Source: Oceanospirillaceae bacterium | Lineage (GTDB): Bacteria > Pseudomonadota > Gammaproteobacteria > Pseudomonadales > Balneatricaceae | Length of the DNA: 64,000 bases | Direction of reading: 5' to 3' | Assembly (NCBI GenBank): GCA_013215505.1 | Contig: JABSQZ010000007.1 | Location: 217,577-281,576, forward strand | Part shown: positions 1 through 9,429 of the stretch, piece by piece | How positions within the stretch are numbered: the first letter of the stretch is position 1 | How the letters are laid out: each line of letters begins with the position of its first letter | Program-made: the position numbers and the translations under genes | Notes under the pieces: generated by a model | The model's database searches: none | Told to the model about the DNA's origin: nothing | The model's input: only the letters and a program-made list of their open reading frames with translations

Positions 1-129
1 GTATTTTAAAAAGTAAAACAACAAATGTTCCGATTTCGAAACACCGGATCTTTTGGCCCTTTTAAAATAGACTTGTTCACAAAAGTCTTGAACAAGCGAG
101 GGGATAGTTTTTTGTTGCAGGGCAAGCAT
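1..129 (-). CDS. N-terminal fragment of an unknown protein, cut by the window edge
   Basis: An open frame begins with ATG at 129 and runs 43 codons to the left edge without a stop. An AGGAG ribosome-binding site lies six bases before the ATG (complement of 136-140), which is what supports it as a real start. The visible residues begin MLALQQKTIPSLVQDF and are mixed and basic, with no signal peptide or membrane segment. I do not recognise the family. The rest of the gene lies outside the window, so no function is offered. Confidence 0.5.
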   Translation of the reverse strand, partial: MLALQQKTIPSLVQDFCEQVYFKRAKRSGVSKSEHLLFYFLKY

Positions 130-489
130 AGAACACTCCTAGTAGCCAACTGACTAGGTTTGGTATTTACTACATCGCTCTACATTAGCAAATGAAGCAA
201 TGATGTCAATAATACAGTGTGTAAAGGCCATCCTGAGAGGAAATTTAGGATATTGTGTTAGAAAAATATGTTTACCCAAAACAGTCTATGATCTGCTATT
301 GCTGATAAATAAAATACGCTTTGCAAGACAGAGCCGCGAACTTAACTAATAACTGAGACCAGGGTACCCCCAAACTAATTCTTCCTTGTAACACATTTAA
401 TCTAAGGGTCTAAATTCTGTTTGGTGCACGCCCATAGGGCAGTGGATTACTGAAAAACACATAATACCGCTAAGTTTACTGGCTTGTGT
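130..489. other. Intergenic region, nothing recognised
   Basis: This stretch of about 360 bases separates the partial left-edge gene from the SRAP gene. It should contain the promoter of the left-edge gene and the 3' end region of the SRAP gene. I see no tRNA, no strong hairpin and no open frame with a ribosome-binding site. Confidence 0.5.
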
Positions 490-1167
490 TCAGATACAAA
501 AGCTTGCTGCTATCGCCCTTCTAGTTGATGGTTTATCAATAGGGGTAATCAACAGAGAGTCTCTAAATTCTGGATCTAACAGCCGGGTGAATTCATCTAC
601 AGCACTAAACTCTGGGTCCAACCATTTTTCAATAATCTCTTTATCATCAACAGGCAAAAACATCGGCGTCGACTTGGAATGTATCCCCTGCCAGGCGGGG
701 TGAGGCGCTAAAGTAATAATGGAACAGGCATGCACTTGCTCTCCGGTATCCCTATTTATCCATTGCCGATACAGCCCCCCCATAGCAAAAGCGCGGTTCT
801 GTGGCGCTATATGATGATAAGTACGCTTATTATTAGCCCCCTCCCCCTCCACTATCGCTGTAGCGGGGATAATACAGCGACTTTTACGGTAGGGCACAAA
901 GCCTGCAGCATTGGGGATATTAAGTTTATCGGAACGGGTATTAAATGAGGTGTATTTGCTGGGTTTTAACTTACTATCTAACAGTAGCCACCAGATAGCG
1001 GCCGCCACTGTGCACTGCTTGTCTTGAACGATCACAATATCGATATCAGCAGCCGGACCGACACCTTTATTCTCTCTGAATAATGGTAACTGCTTTCCCA
1101 TACCTAAATCTGCTATAAGACTTATCGCCTGGGGTGATGTTTTATTAAACTCAAAGAATCCACACAT
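490..1167 (-). CDS. SOS response-associated peptidase (SRAP/YedK/HMCES family)
   Basis: SRAP proteins bind abasic sites in single-stranded DNA and form a stable thiazolidine DNA-protein crosslink through the cysteine at position 2, shielding the lesion. The 225-residue protein starts Met-Cys-Gly-Phe, so the reactive Cys2 is in place once Met is removed. The other active-site residues of the family are also found: Asn76 in the FNTRSD stretch (family NARSE), Glu107 after the RCIIPA stretch, and His163 in GIHSKSTP. The last motif departs from the common HxRMP form, so this is a divergent member. Length fits the family (YedK is 222 residues). It stands alone, with no SOS box noticed upstream. The identification is firm; that it acts in abasic-site repair is inferred from the family. 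Confidence 0.88.
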   Translation of the reverse strand: MCGFFEFNKTSPQAISLIADLGMGKQLPLFRENKGVGPAADIDIVIVQDKQCTVAAAIWWLLLDSKLKPSKYTSFNTRSDKLNIPNAAGFVPYRKSRCIIPATAIVEGEGANNKRTYHHIAPQNRAFAMGGLYRQWINRDTGEQVHACSIITLAPHPAWQGIHSKSTPMFLPVDDKEIIEKWLDPEFSAVDEFTRLLDPEFRDSLLITPIDKPSTRRAIAASFCI

Positions 1168-1431
1168 GCTCAGAGATTAGCACAAATATATCTAAGTGAT
1201 TAAAAAGAGGCAATAAATGTCTAGCGAATGCTTTGTCTATTCTCCTCTACTATTGACTGTTGCCGTGATCGACTCTAGAGCGTTGCACAACTCAGATTTT
1301 TTACAGGACAGGGCCTAAGGCAAGTGTGTTTTTACTGGCTCACTACACAGATGCTCCTATGAATAACGATCAATAATTAGGTTAGCCTTTAGGCTTCAAA
1401 GCTAACTGTGCACTAAAAATCGGAGCAATAA

Positions 1432-1860
1432 TCAGCCCATTTTCCAACGGTTTTTAATGTAAAAACCCATCATGGCGGATGCCAGCAATAAAACTAGGGC
1501 TAACTGAAAATCGAACAAAGTAAAAACCCCTATGGATAGCAGCATAGCTAAACTAAACAATAAGCTGTTTTCTTGTTGTGCAATTGCCCAAAGAGACAAA
1601 AGGATAGCAACAGCAGCCAATAAAAAGGCAGTACCTATGGCGATTTGAATAGAGATATCTTCAGTAAGAGAAAAACCAGCCGCCTGCATCGTCTGCTCTG
1701 GATATGTGACTGTTGAAAACAGTGCCAGGATACCCGCAAAGTAAGAGGCCAAGGTTAAATCTGTACCATCATTAAACAGCCAGGAATTGTAAGCCCCCAG
1801 GTATAAAATCCCTGCGACTAATGCGAGAACAACGGCTATTTTTGAAAATTTATTACGCAT
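1432..1860 (-). CDS. Small four-helix membrane protein of unknown function
   Basis: A 142-residue, very hydrophobic protein starting MRNKFSKIAVV. Four membrane segments can be seen at about residues 8-24, 39-53, 72-93 and 101-134 (the last may be two helices). The C-terminus ends in a short basic tail. No catalytic motif is visible. It is isolated, with long spacers on both sides, so the context does not suggest a role. I do not recognise the family. Confidence 0.6.
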   Translation of the reverse strand: MRNKFSKIAVVLALVAGILYLGAYNSWLFNDGTDLTLASYFAGILALFSTVTYPEQTMQAAGFSLTEDISIQIAIGTAFLLAAVAILLSLWAIAQQENSLLFSLAMLLSIGVFTLFDFQLALVLLLASAMMGFYIKNRWKMG

Positions 1861-2886
1861 AATTTATTCACATCCTATGTGATAACACTCTTCATATTAT
1901 GGAATTAACTTTGCTTGATCGATAAGAAATACTACTAAGCTGAGATACTACCCTTCTACTTTGGCGGATAAGGCTAGTATTTTGCCATATTCAAGCTTGA
2001 GCAGAAATCAGTTTCGGCCTTAATGATTACTGATAATTGACACTCCTGTTTACTCTGTTGCAGGCACTTGCTCACATTTATCGGCAAACACTCGCATATG
2101 ATCACTAGAGTTATAGCAAGTTGCAGGAGCAATCAAAGGAACTTCTAAGAAGCCCAGTGCAGATCCGGCGGTTGCTCTAGCTCCGGGCCACAGGGCATTC
2201 TAAAATTTAAGCATCATGCCCGAGAATGCTACTTGGGTGCTCTCTAAGCCAACATGGCTTGGCTTACACGAATGCCCTAGCAGTAGGCAACAACCTTGTC
2301 AGGCACATGTTTGGGAGCCCTCAATGTGTCGCTCAACTTTACCCACACCTCAACGCTTAATGGACCGCAGGGCAGATACCCGGTTTATTCACATGCCCCA
2401 AGGTAACCGCAAGTAATTTACCTATATCAGTTCAATAGATGTCCATGTGATATGACGATAGACCAATAAAGAAAGGCTACCTTTAACTTGTATTGATTAG
2501 TTTTACTCAGCACAACTAGTAAGGAATTTTTAAATATATGCGGAATTAACTGGGGCTACCGAGAATTTAAGAACTAGTATGATGAAAAATACTAATCTCA
2601 ACTGATTCCTTGATTCAGGCCCTAATGATCACTTAAATAGACTCAAACTTAAAAAATCTATTCAACACATGCAAAAGCAAGCACTCACACACCTTGAACA
2701 CTCGATAAAACTGTTGTTAAAAACATCAATAGCATTAAGCCTAATAAGATAATTTCGACCAATTCCGAGAAAAGTGCAGATATAATCAGTAAAAATCTCA
2801 TTTATCTAGACTATGGTCGTAGATTAATGCAAACTATCGGCCACTTAAGATTTTGATACTCCTATTTGGTAAAGAGATTATATTTT
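1861..2886. other. About 1 kb of intergenic DNA, AT-rich, with a possible gene relic
   Basis: The spacer between the membrane protein and aroQ is unusually long. A plus-strand frame at 2216-2416 (66 codons) has no ribosome-binding site and a low-complexity composition unlike the neighbouring genes, so I do not call it a gene. On the minus strand, 2050-2199 reads as a protein-like tail (see the separate entry). The segment 2194-2290 has several short inverted repeats, such as GGGCAT/ATGCCC and AAGCCA/TGGCTT. The promoter of aroQ must lie near its 3' end, but I could not pick it with confidence. Confidence 0.4.
2050..2199 (-). pseudogene. Possible degraded gene relic (C-terminal-like stretch)
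   Basis: Read on the minus strand, this interval is open for 49 codons from just after a TAG (2202-2200) to a TAA at 2052-2050. The peptide looks like a natural protein tail, for example the stretches ARATAGSALGFLEVPLIAP and SSDHMRVFADKCEQVPA. There is no start codon with a ribosome-binding site, and the reading frame upstream is interrupted. I do not recognise the family. It could be the remains of a lost gene or chance. Confidence 0.2.
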
Positions 2887-3342
2887 ATGGCGAAGTGCCT
2901 TCTCATCAATGGTCCCAACTTAAACCTCCTGGGCACCAGACAGCCCGAGATTTACGGTTCACAGACTCTTGCTGACGTAGAGATAAAACTCACTGATATA
3001 GCTAAACTTGCCGGGCATGAATTAGATTGTTTTCAGAGCAACTCTGAATCTGAGCTAATTGACAGAATTCATCGTGCTAGAACAGATAAGGTCAAATACA
3101 TCCTAATCAATCCGGCTGCCTATACTCATACCAGTATTGCACTGCGCGATGCACTTTTAGGTGTTGAAATTCCCTTCGTGGAAATTCATTTATCTAATAT
3201 CCATGCACGTGAGAGCTTCAGGCACCACTCTTATCTCTCAGATATAGCTCAGGGAGTAATCTGTGGCTTGGGTACCAGTGGCTATGAATACGGATTAGAT
3301 TTTGCGTTTAAACAGTTAACAAAATCTGAAGAAACTAATTAA
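2887..3342 (+). CDS. aroQ: Type II 3-dehydroquinate dehydratase
   Basis: Converts 3-dehydroquinate to 3-dehydroshikimate in the shikimate pathway; the type II enzyme is a cytosolic dodecamer. Family motifs are all present: [17 protein letters not shown] at the N-terminus with the catalytic tyrosine (residue 23), NPAAYTHTS in the middle, and [17 protein letters not shown] with the catalytic histidine near residue 101. I chose the ATG at 2887 because AAGAGA lies at a suitable distance and the protein (151 residues) then has normal length. An upstream TTG at 2866 would add seven residues with no family support. It is followed at 63 bp by accB, the usual proteobacterial aroQ-accB-accC order. Confidence 0.95.
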   Translation: MAKCLLINGPNLNLLGTRQPEIYGSQTLADVEIKLTDIAKLAGHELDCFQSNSESELIDRIHRARTDKVKYILINPAAYTHTSIALRDALLGVEIPFVEIHLSNIHARESFRHHSYLSDIAQGVICGLGTSGYEYGLDFAFKQLTKSEETN

Positions 3343-3405
3343 AACGAGATTAGCGATTATTAACGCTAACCTGAAAACACAATATACTGCAAAGAGATAA
3401 CAAAC

Positions 3406-3849
3406 ATGGATATTCGTAAAGTTAAGAAACTGATTGAATTACTAGAAGAATCAGACATCAATGAGATAGAGATAAAAGAAGGTGAAGAATCTGTTCGTAT
3501 CAGCCGCGGACCCTCAACAGTTCTAGCTGCTCCTGCGCCATTAGCAGCACCTTTAGCCCCCGTTGCAGCACCTTTAGCCCCAGCTGCACCTGTAGCTGCC
3601 GCGCCTGCTGTAGACGCTAATGCTGTGTTATCTCCTATGGTAGGCACATTCTATCGCTCGCCGTCACCTACAGCACCTAAGTTCATCGAAGTTGGACAGA
3701 GCGTTAAAGTTGGCGACCCTATCTGCATCATCGAAGCGATGAAAATGATGAACCAGATTGAAGCGGATCGCGCAGGTGTAATACAGGCGATCTTAGTAGA
3801 AGATGGTCAGCCAGTAGAGTTTGATCAACCTCTAGTCACTATCGTTTAA
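3406..3849 (+). CDS. accB: Biotin carboxyl carrier protein of acetyl-CoA carboxylase
   Basis: Carries the biotin that shuttles carboxylate between biotin carboxylase and carboxyltransferase in the first step of fatty acid synthesis. The 147-residue protein has a charged N-terminal segment ([16 protein letters not shown]), an Ala/Pro-rich flexible linker at about residues 38-70, and a biotinyl domain with the canonical EAMKMMN motif, biotin-lysine at residue 113. The 'thumb' segment [13 protein letters not shown], typical of AccB, is present. It lies 28 bp before accC. A small perfect inverted repeat (TTAGCG/CGCTAA, 3350-3369) sits in the aroQ-accB gap and might act in mRNA control, but that is only a possibility. 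Confidence 0.97.
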   Translation: MDIRKVKKLIELLEESDINEIEIKEGEESVRISRGPSTVLAAPAPLAAPLAPVAAPLAPAAPVAAAPAVDANAVLSPMVGTFYRSPSPTAPKFIEVGQSVKVGDPICIIEAMKMMNQIEADRAGVIQAILVEDGQPVEFDQPLVTIV

Positions 3850-3877
3850 CTATAACTAAAGCCAAGGATTAACCCAA

Positions 3878-5218
3878 ATGCTGGATAAAGTTGTTATAGC
3901 CAACCGTGGCGAAATTGCCCTTAGAATACTGAGAGCATGTAAAGAGCTTGGCATCAAAACTGTTGCTATCCACTCAAGTGCCGACCGCGATTTAATGCAC
4001 GTACGCCAGGCAGACGAAGCCGTTTGCATCGGCCCTGCATCATCGCTACAGAGCTACCTAAATATTCCCGCTATCATCAGCGCTGCAGAAGTCACTGACG
4101 CAACCGGTATTCACCCGGGTTACGGCTTTCTTGCTGAAAATGCTGATTTTGCCGAACAGGTAGAAAAATCGGGTTTTACCTTCATCGGTCCCAGAGCTGA
4201 GACGATTCGCCTGATGGGCGACAAAGTTTCCGCGATTCAGGCGATGATCAAATCCGGTGTACCTACAGTCCCGGGATCAGATGGCGCACTACCCGATGAC
4301 CCGGACAAAATCCGCGCTATCGCCAAACGCATCGGCTACCCGGTAATTATCAAAGCGGCATCAGGTGGTGGCGGACGCGGCATGCGTGTTGTGCACTCAG
4401 AAGCTGCGGTAATCAATGCCGTACACGTTACACAAGGCGAAGCCGGAATCGCTTTTGGCGATGAAACAGTCTACATGGAGAAGTTCTTAGAGAACCCACG
4501 CCACGTAGAAGTACAAATACTATCCGACGGCCAGGGCAATGCTATTCACCTCTTCGATCGCGATTGCTCAATGCAACGCCGTCACCAAAAAGTAGTCGAA
4601 GAAGCACCAGCACCCGGTATCGATCCAGAGGCAAGAGCAGCTGTCTTTAAATCTTGTGTAGATGCCTGTGTAGCCATGAACTACAGCGGCGCCGGTACTT
4701 TCGAATTCCTCTACGAAGACGGACGTTTCTTCTTTATCGAAATGAATACCCGTGTACAAGTCGAACATCCTGTATCGGAAATGATTACCGGTGTAGACAT
4801 AGTCAAAGAACAGCTGCTAATAGCATCTGGCTACAAACTATCGATCACCCAAGATCAAATCGTAGAGCGCGGACACTCATTTGAATGCCGTATCAACGCC
4901 GAAGATGCCAAAACATTCATGCCTAGCCCAGGAAAAGTAAACCTCTTCCACATCCCAGGTGGCAACGGTGTGCGTGTAGATTCGCACCTATACGCAGGTT
5001 ATACAGTACCTCCTCACTATGATTCGCTAGTAGCAAAGCTAATCACTTACGGTGAAGATCGCGCCACAGCATTGAGAAGAATGCAAATTGCACTGGATGA
5101 AATGGTGGTAGATGGAATAAAAACTAACATCGCATTACATCAAGAGATTATGGCAGACGCTAATTTCCAACAAGGTGGGGTCAATATCCACTATTTGGAG
5201 AAGAAGTTAGGGTTGTAA
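3878..5218 (+). CDS. accC: Biotin carboxylase subunit of acetyl-CoA carboxylase
   Basis: ATP-dependent carboxylation of the biotin on AccB. The 446-residue protein matches the family in length and has the three expected parts: an N-terminal Rossmann-like domain ([16 protein letters not shown]), an ATP-grasp domain with the glycine-rich loop [11 protein letters not shown] and the [16 protein letters not shown] signature, and a C-terminal domain with ECRINAEDA. It is co-directional with accB and followed five bases after the stop by a strong hairpin, so it is the last gene of the aroQ-accB-accC unit. Confidence 0.98.
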   Translation: MLDKVVIANRGEIALRILRACKELGIKTVAIHSSADRDLMHVRQADEAVCIGPASSLQSYLNIPAIISAAEVTDATGIHPGYGFLAENADFAEQVEKSGFTFIGPRAETIRLMGDKVSAIQAMIKSGVPTVPGSDGALPDDPDKIRAIAKRIGYPVIIKAASGGGGRGMRVVHSEAAVINAVHVTQGEAGIAFGDETVYMEKFLENPRHVEVQILSDGQGNAIHLFDRDCSMQRRHQKVVEEAPAPGIDPEARAAVFKSCVDACVAMNYSGAGTFEFLYEDGRFFFIEMNTRVQVEHPVSEMITGVDIVKEQLLIASGYKLSITQDQIVERGHSFECRINAEDAKTFMPSPGKVNLFHIPGGNGVRVDSHLYAGYTVPPHYDSLVAKLITYGEDRATALRRMQIALDEMVVDGIKTNIALHQEIMADANFQQGGVNIHYLEKKLGL

Positions 5219-5222
5219 TGTT

Positions 5223-5247
5223 AGGGCGCTTTATAGCGCCCTTTCTA
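5223..5247 (+). terminator. Rho-independent terminator after accC
   Basis: AGGGCGCT (5223-5230) pairs perfectly with AGCGCCCT (5235-5242) around a TTAT loop, and TTTCT follows. The hairpin begins just after the accC stop codon. It closes the aroQ-accBC unit and also marks the boundary to the convergent polysaccharide locus. Confidence 0.88.
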
Positions 5248-5433
5248 TTCCTACCTTATTGATCAATAATAATAGACCACGAAACTTATGGAATAACACG
5301 CGTTAGAAAGATTTCTCACTTATAAACAACAAACTTCATCCGTACTGTCCCACGCACAAAGACGGTCTCGAGCAACACAACTGGTGTGCCATTAACTCGT
5401 CAATATATATCATTTATTATCTACGTTAATAAC

Positions 5434-6831
5434 TCAACGGTCATAATCATCATCTAAACGCACAATATCATCTTCGCCTAAATAACTGCCTGATTGCACC
5501 TCTATAATTTCTAATGGCACTTTACCCGGATTCTCAAGACGATGAATTGTTCCTAATGGTATGTAAGTTGATTCATTTTCGCTCAACAACATTACTTTAT
5601 CACCACAAGTGATCTTGGCTGTACCTGAAACTACAGTCCAATGTTCAGCCCGGTGGTGATGCATCTGCAATGATAGTGAAGCGCCAACATTGACGGTAAT
5701 TCGCTTCACCTGAAAACGCGGCCCAGCATCAATACAATCATAATGCCCCCATGGTCTGTAACAAAGACGGTGAGAATGAGCCTCATTGCGCCCTTTCTTT
5801 TGTAAAAGATTAACTACTTCTTTTACACTTTGGGCAACATTTTTACTAGCCACCATCACCGCATCAGCAGTCTCTACAACAATAATATCTTTTAGACCCA
5901 ACACCGACACTAAACGATTTTCACTGTGAATGTACGAGTCTTTTACATTGTCAATGAGCACATCGCCTTTTAACACGTTACCATCCACATCTTGAACAGT
6001 AGATTCCCAGAGAGAAGACCATGAGCCAACATCACTCCAACCAGCATCCAAAGGCACAACGACCGCTTTAGTGGTTTTTTCCATCATGGCATAATCAACT
6101 GAATCAGACGGGCAGTCTTTGAAAGAACTTTCTTGCAGACGAATAAAATCCAGATCTTTTTCAGAGGAAGAAAACGCGAGCTGACAAGCTTGCAACATCG
6201 CTGGTGAATGCTTCTCTAACTCTGCAAGAAAGGCAGTTGCCTTAAACAAGAACATACCACTGTTCCAATAATGACTACCAGATTCCAGATATTTTTGGGC
6301 AGTCAATAAATCAGGCTTTTCAACAAAAGCGTTAACGGTACTTACAGAACCTTTATTAGAAGCTTCAATATATCCAAAACCTGTATTTGGTGAAGTCGGC
6401 ACGATACCAAATGTCACTAACGCGCCTTTTAAAGCTTGCTCACGCGCACTAATTACCGCACTATGAAACGCTCTCACATCTTTAATGACATGATCAGCCG
6501 CCAAAACCAATAACATCGGATCATCATTCGACTGTAATGCTTGTAAAGCCGATATTGCTATAGCCGGCGCTGTATTACGACCAAATGGCTCAAGAACAAT
6601 ATCAGCATTATCCACACCTAAAGCCTGCAGCTGTTCCGCTACCATAAAACGATGCTCTTGATTACAGATAACAATAGGATCTTGCAGCCCCTCTAAACCG
6701 TCTAATCGGATTAAGGTATCTTGAAATAAAGTGTTATCACCAAAAAGATTTAAAAACTGTTTTGGTTTATCCTTTCTAGAAAGAGGCCAAAGACGGGAAC
6801 CGCTACCACCAGATAAAATTACAGGGATCAA
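5434..6831 (-). CDS. manC: Mannose-1-phosphate guanylyltransferase / mannose-6-phosphate isomerase
   Basis: Makes GDP-mannose from mannose-1-phosphate and GTP; the fused C-terminal cupin is the type II mannose-6-phosphate isomerase. The N-terminal pyrophosphorylase signature GGSGSRLWPLSRKDKPKQFL is complete, and FVEKPD, the second sugar-nucleotide motif, follows in the first half. The cupin part covers about residues 345-465 with RPWGHYD and the metal-binding QMHHHRAEHW. At 465 residues it has family length. It is the last gene of the minus-strand glycan block. GDP-mannose from this enzyme would feed gmd and fcl (31651-33743) and any mannosyltransferases of the locus. Confidence 0.95.
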   Translation of the reverse strand: MIPVILSGGSGSRLWPLSRKDKPKQFLNLFGDNTLFQDTLIRLDGLEGLQDPIVICNQEHRFMVAEQLQALGVDNADIVLEPFGRNTAPAIAISALQALQSNDDPMLLVLAADHVIKDVRAFHSAVISAREQALKGALVTFGIVPTSPNTGFGYIEASNKGSVSTVNAFVEKPDLLTAQKYLESGSHYWNSGMFLFKATAFLAELEKHSPAMLQACQLAFSSSEKDLDFIRLQESSFKDCPSDSVDYAMMEKTTKAVVVPLDAGWSDVGSWSSLWESTVQDVDGNVLKGDVLIDNVKDSYIHSENRLVSVLGLKDIIVVETADAVMVASKNVAQSVKEVVNLLQKKGRNEAHSHRLCYRPWGHYDCIDAGPRFQVKRITVNVGASLSLQMHHHRAEHWTVVSGTAKITCGDKVMLLSENESTYIPLGTIHRLENPGKVPLEIIEVQSGSYLGEDDIVRLDDDYDR

Positions 6832-6866
6832 TTTATCTTCTCCATGTTTTAAAATACGCTAATCTA

Positions 6867-7427
6867 TTAATGGGATACGCTATCTTTTGTTATTACCTTA
6901 ATAAAGGTAAGAAAAATTATTTTGATATCTATCGACAAGCTATGATTGTTTAAATACTCAACATCCAAAGCAACCTTTTTAGGTATAGGTAACTCATCAC
7001 GTCCGTTAACTTGTGCCCAACCAGTCAATCCAGGAACTAAGGTATGCACACTATTTTCAGTGCGTAATGCTATCAAGTCATCTTGATTAAATAATGCAGG
7101 CCGTGGCCCCACAAAACTCATATCACCCATAAATATTGACCATAATTGAGGCAGCTCATCTAAGCTCGATTTACGCAAAAAACCACCTACGGGCGTTAAA
7201 ACGCTATCCGGATCTACCAATAAATGCGTAGCGACTGAAGGCGTACCTATCTTCATACTCCTAAATTTGGGCATTTTGAAAATAATATTATTTTTCCCGA
7301 CGCGATCAGACCAATATAAAACGGGCCCTTTTGATGACAGTTTAACTAATATTGCAGTGGCAATAATTGGGATAATTAGAATACTTATCGCTATAAGCAC
7401 CAGAACCAGATCAAAGAGTCTTTTCAT
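6867..7427 (-). CDS. Initiating sugar-phosphate transferase, PglC-like (undecaprenyl-phosphate glycosyl-1-phosphate transferase)
   Basis: Transfers a sugar-1-phosphate from a UDP-sugar to undecaprenyl phosphate, the first membrane step of glycan assembly. The 186-residue form is the minimal PglC-type monotopic transferase. It has one N-terminal hydrophobic helix (about residues 8-29), then KFRSM, the KSSLDELPQLW segment with the catalytic Asp-Glu pair, and SFVGPRPAL. PGLTGWAQVNGRD is near the end. Its start overlaps the preceding epimerase/reductase gene by 17 bp, the common arrangement of WbpV/WreQ-like and initiating transferase genes. Substrate is inferred, perhaps UDP-QuiNAc; other N-acetylhexosamine derivatives are possible. 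Confidence 0.9.
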   Translation of the reverse strand: MKRLFDLVLVLIAISILIIPIIATAILVKLSSKGPVLYWSDRVGKNNIIFKMPKFRSMKIGTPSVATHLLVDPDSVLTPVGGFLRKSSLDELPQLWSIFMGDMSFVGPRPALFNQDDLIALRTENSVHTLVPGLTGWAQVNGRDELPIPKKVALDVEYLNNHSLSIDIKIIFLTFIKVITKDSVSH

Positions 7428-8391
7428 TTTTTAAATATGCATCCGCTGTTTTTTTCAATTGCTCATCCATAGTGATAACGGGTTTCCATTCCAACAAATC
7501 GGACGCTTTAGAACTATCAATTTGTAAAGATTCAAACAAACGATTAGCTACATCTTTTTTACCTATTAAATAAGCAGCTAGGACCATAAAACTTACAGGC
7601 ACAGGCAACAGCCTTGATGTTAATCCGAATGCCTTTGACACTTTTCTCAGTAGCTCTGTCGTGGACACATCCTCACTGTCCGATATCAGGAAAAGCTGAT
7701 TGGCCGCTGCGTGATGATCAGTACAATGAATAATAAAACTGACTAAATTATCTAAAGAAATCAAAGATCGAGCATTATAAATACTGCCAAATGGAAGAGG
7801 TATGCCTATATTAATCCATTTTAATAGGCTTGAAAAATTCCCAGGTGCACTTGGGCCATACACCAATGGCGGACGGATAATGACAATTTCAATAGCTGAT
7901 TCTTTAGCCAAATCCAATAAACCTTGCTCGGCTTCATACTTAGACATCGCATAATTGTTATGAGGAGCTGGCGTAGCCTTTTCTGTAAATGGGCTATTGC
8001 TAGCATTGCCATTCACACCGATGGTACTTATATAGACAAACCGTTTAACATCAGCATTAACAGCCGCTTTCGCCAATGCCAATGTCGCATCCCTATTTTC
8101 AGATCGAAACTTGACGAGAGGATCACTAGAGTGATCAACCATTACATGAACACGTGCAGCCAAATGAACAACAACATCGATATCCCGGAGTGTCTGCTCT
8201 AACTTACCGTTAAATGGTTGGTTTATAGAAGACCATGTATTCAAATCGCCAGCAACGACTTGTAAAACGTCACTTGGCAATAATAAAGATAACTTACGTA
8301 CGGCAGCCGTTAAATCATGTCTAGCGTCAAGCAAACCATCAACAAGAGCACGCCCGACAAAACCTGTGGCACCTGTTACTAATATTTTCAT
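7411..8391 (-). CDS. NAD-dependent epimerase/reductase, WbpV/WreQ-like
   Basis: An extended short-chain dehydrogenase of 326 residues. It shows the nucleotide-binding GATGFVG motif at residues 7-13, VYISTIGVNG with the catalytic Ser/Thr region, and NYAMSKYEAEQ with the YxxxK pair. The IRPPLVYGP segment is characteristic of the WbpV/WreQ group, some of which reduce UDP-4-keto-6-deoxy-GlcNAc to UDP-QuiNAc. A FlaA1/WbpM-type dehydratase that could supply that keto sugar is encoded at 34182. It overlaps the glycosyltransferase gene upstream by 4 bp and the transferase gene downstream by 17 bp. The enzyme class is secure, the exact substrate is not. Confidence 0.85.
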   Translation of the reverse strand: MKILVTGATGFVGRALVDGLLDARHDLTAAVRKLSLLLPSDVLQVVAGDLNTWSSINQPFNGKLEQTLRDIDVVVHLAARVHVMVDHSSDPLVKFRSENRDATLALAKAAVNADVKRFVYISTIGVNGNASNSPFTEKATPAPHNNYAMSKYEAEQGLLDLAKESAIEIVIIRPPLVYGPSAPGNFSSLLKWINIGIPLPFGSIYNARSLISLDNLVSFIIHCTDHHAAANQLFLISDSEDVSTTELLRKVSKAFGLTSRLLPVPVSFMVLAAYLIGKKDVANRLFESLQIDSSKASDLLEWKPVITMDEQLKKTADAYLKNEKTL

Positions 8392-9155
8392 TTTATTCCG
8401 AATTTAACTAATAAAAGTTGAAATAGCTTAACTGGTAGTCTAAAAGACACTAACAATCCACTAGAATAAATATTATTTTCCTTAAGTGCACGAACCATTT
8501 CATTGGTTGCTATGAGGTTACTACCTAAGCCAGCAGTACTGATACCGCCCAAACGCATTCTAACTGATGTTTGATTAATAATTGCAAATGAAAAGTCATG
8601 TATAAGTAGCATACGAATAAACATATCAAAATCAGCTGCTATTTTGTAACCTAACTTATACTGTCCAACCCGATCGTAAACAGACTTCTTGATAAAAGCC
8701 CCAGGGTGTGGAGGCATAAAACCAAAGCGTAATTTCCAAGGCACAAACCTCTGCGTAGAATAAACACGTACCGCCTTGCTCAGATCATTAACTGCCACGA
8801 AATCAACATTACCGAATACCATATCAGTATCTACGTTATTCTTAAAAGCATTAACAACATTAGCAATAACATCCGAACGAGGGTAAAAATCATCTGAGTT
8901 TAAAATGCCAATAATATCTCCAGAAGCTAGATCAATACCTTTATTCATAGCATCATAAATACCTTTATCTGGCTCACTTACAATATGTGTAATCCGATCA
9001 GTGTACTGGTTCAAGAGATCTAGCGTCTCATCTGTAGAACCACCATCAATTACTATATATTCTATATCAGCATAGGATTGAAAAAGTACCGACTCTATTG
9101 CGACTTTTATGTACGGTTCGGAGTTGTAGCAAACTGTGATGATAGAAATCTTCAA
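8388..9155 (-). CDS. Family 2 glycosyltransferase (WcaA-like)
   Basis: A 255-residue GT-A fold glycosyltransferase, expected on the cytoplasmic face of the membrane adding a sugar to the lipid-linked glycan. Family motifs: VCYNSEPYIKVAIESVL at the N-terminus, YIVIDGGSTDETLD (nucleotide binding), and NSDDF in the position of the DxD metal-binding motif. A hydrophobic or amphipathic C-terminal end may touch the membrane. It overlaps the WbpV-like gene by 4 bp. Donor and acceptor cannot be told from sequence. Confidence 0.88.
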   Translation of the reverse strand: MKISIITVCYNSEPYIKVAIESVLFQSYADIEYIVIDGGSTDETLDLLNQYTDRITHIVSEPDKGIYDAMNKGIDLASGDIIGILNSDDFYPRSDVIANVVNAFKNNVDTDMVFGNVDFVAVNDLSKAVRVYSTQRFVPWKLRFGFMPPHPGAFIKKSVYDRVGQYKLGYKIAADFDMFIRMLLIHDFSFAIINQTSVRMRLGGISTAGLGSNLIATNEMVRALKENNIYSSGLLVSFRLPVKLFQLLLVKFGIK

Positions 9156-9429
9156 ACTATTGTGGCCTTATTAGATAATAAAAATCATCAAAGTTAATAT
9201 AAGAATTAAATTTTATCAAATTTAAAACCTACTATCCATAATGAGATCATTAAAAATAGTTAATTAAAAGCTTTAGAACTGTATATTAGCGTTGCAAAGG
9301 TAATCCAACCCTTTTTACTGTCTGCAAAAGTAGCAGTTAAGTAGCTATCAATGGTTTAGAACCATACGCCTATCTCAAATTATTAATTACCTTCAGCTGA
9401 AACGTTAACGATACAATGGTCTCTGCCTT

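Noticed and set aside
2216..2416. Plus-strand frame of 66 codons in the spacer before aroQ
   Set aside because: No ribosome-binding site, odd composition and no recognisable motif; likely chance in a region with a gene relic on the other strand.
6781..6810. Sequence resembling the ops/JUMPstart core (GGTAGCGG on the minus strand)
   Set aside because: It is the codons of the conserved GGSGSRLWP motif of manC and lies inside the gene.
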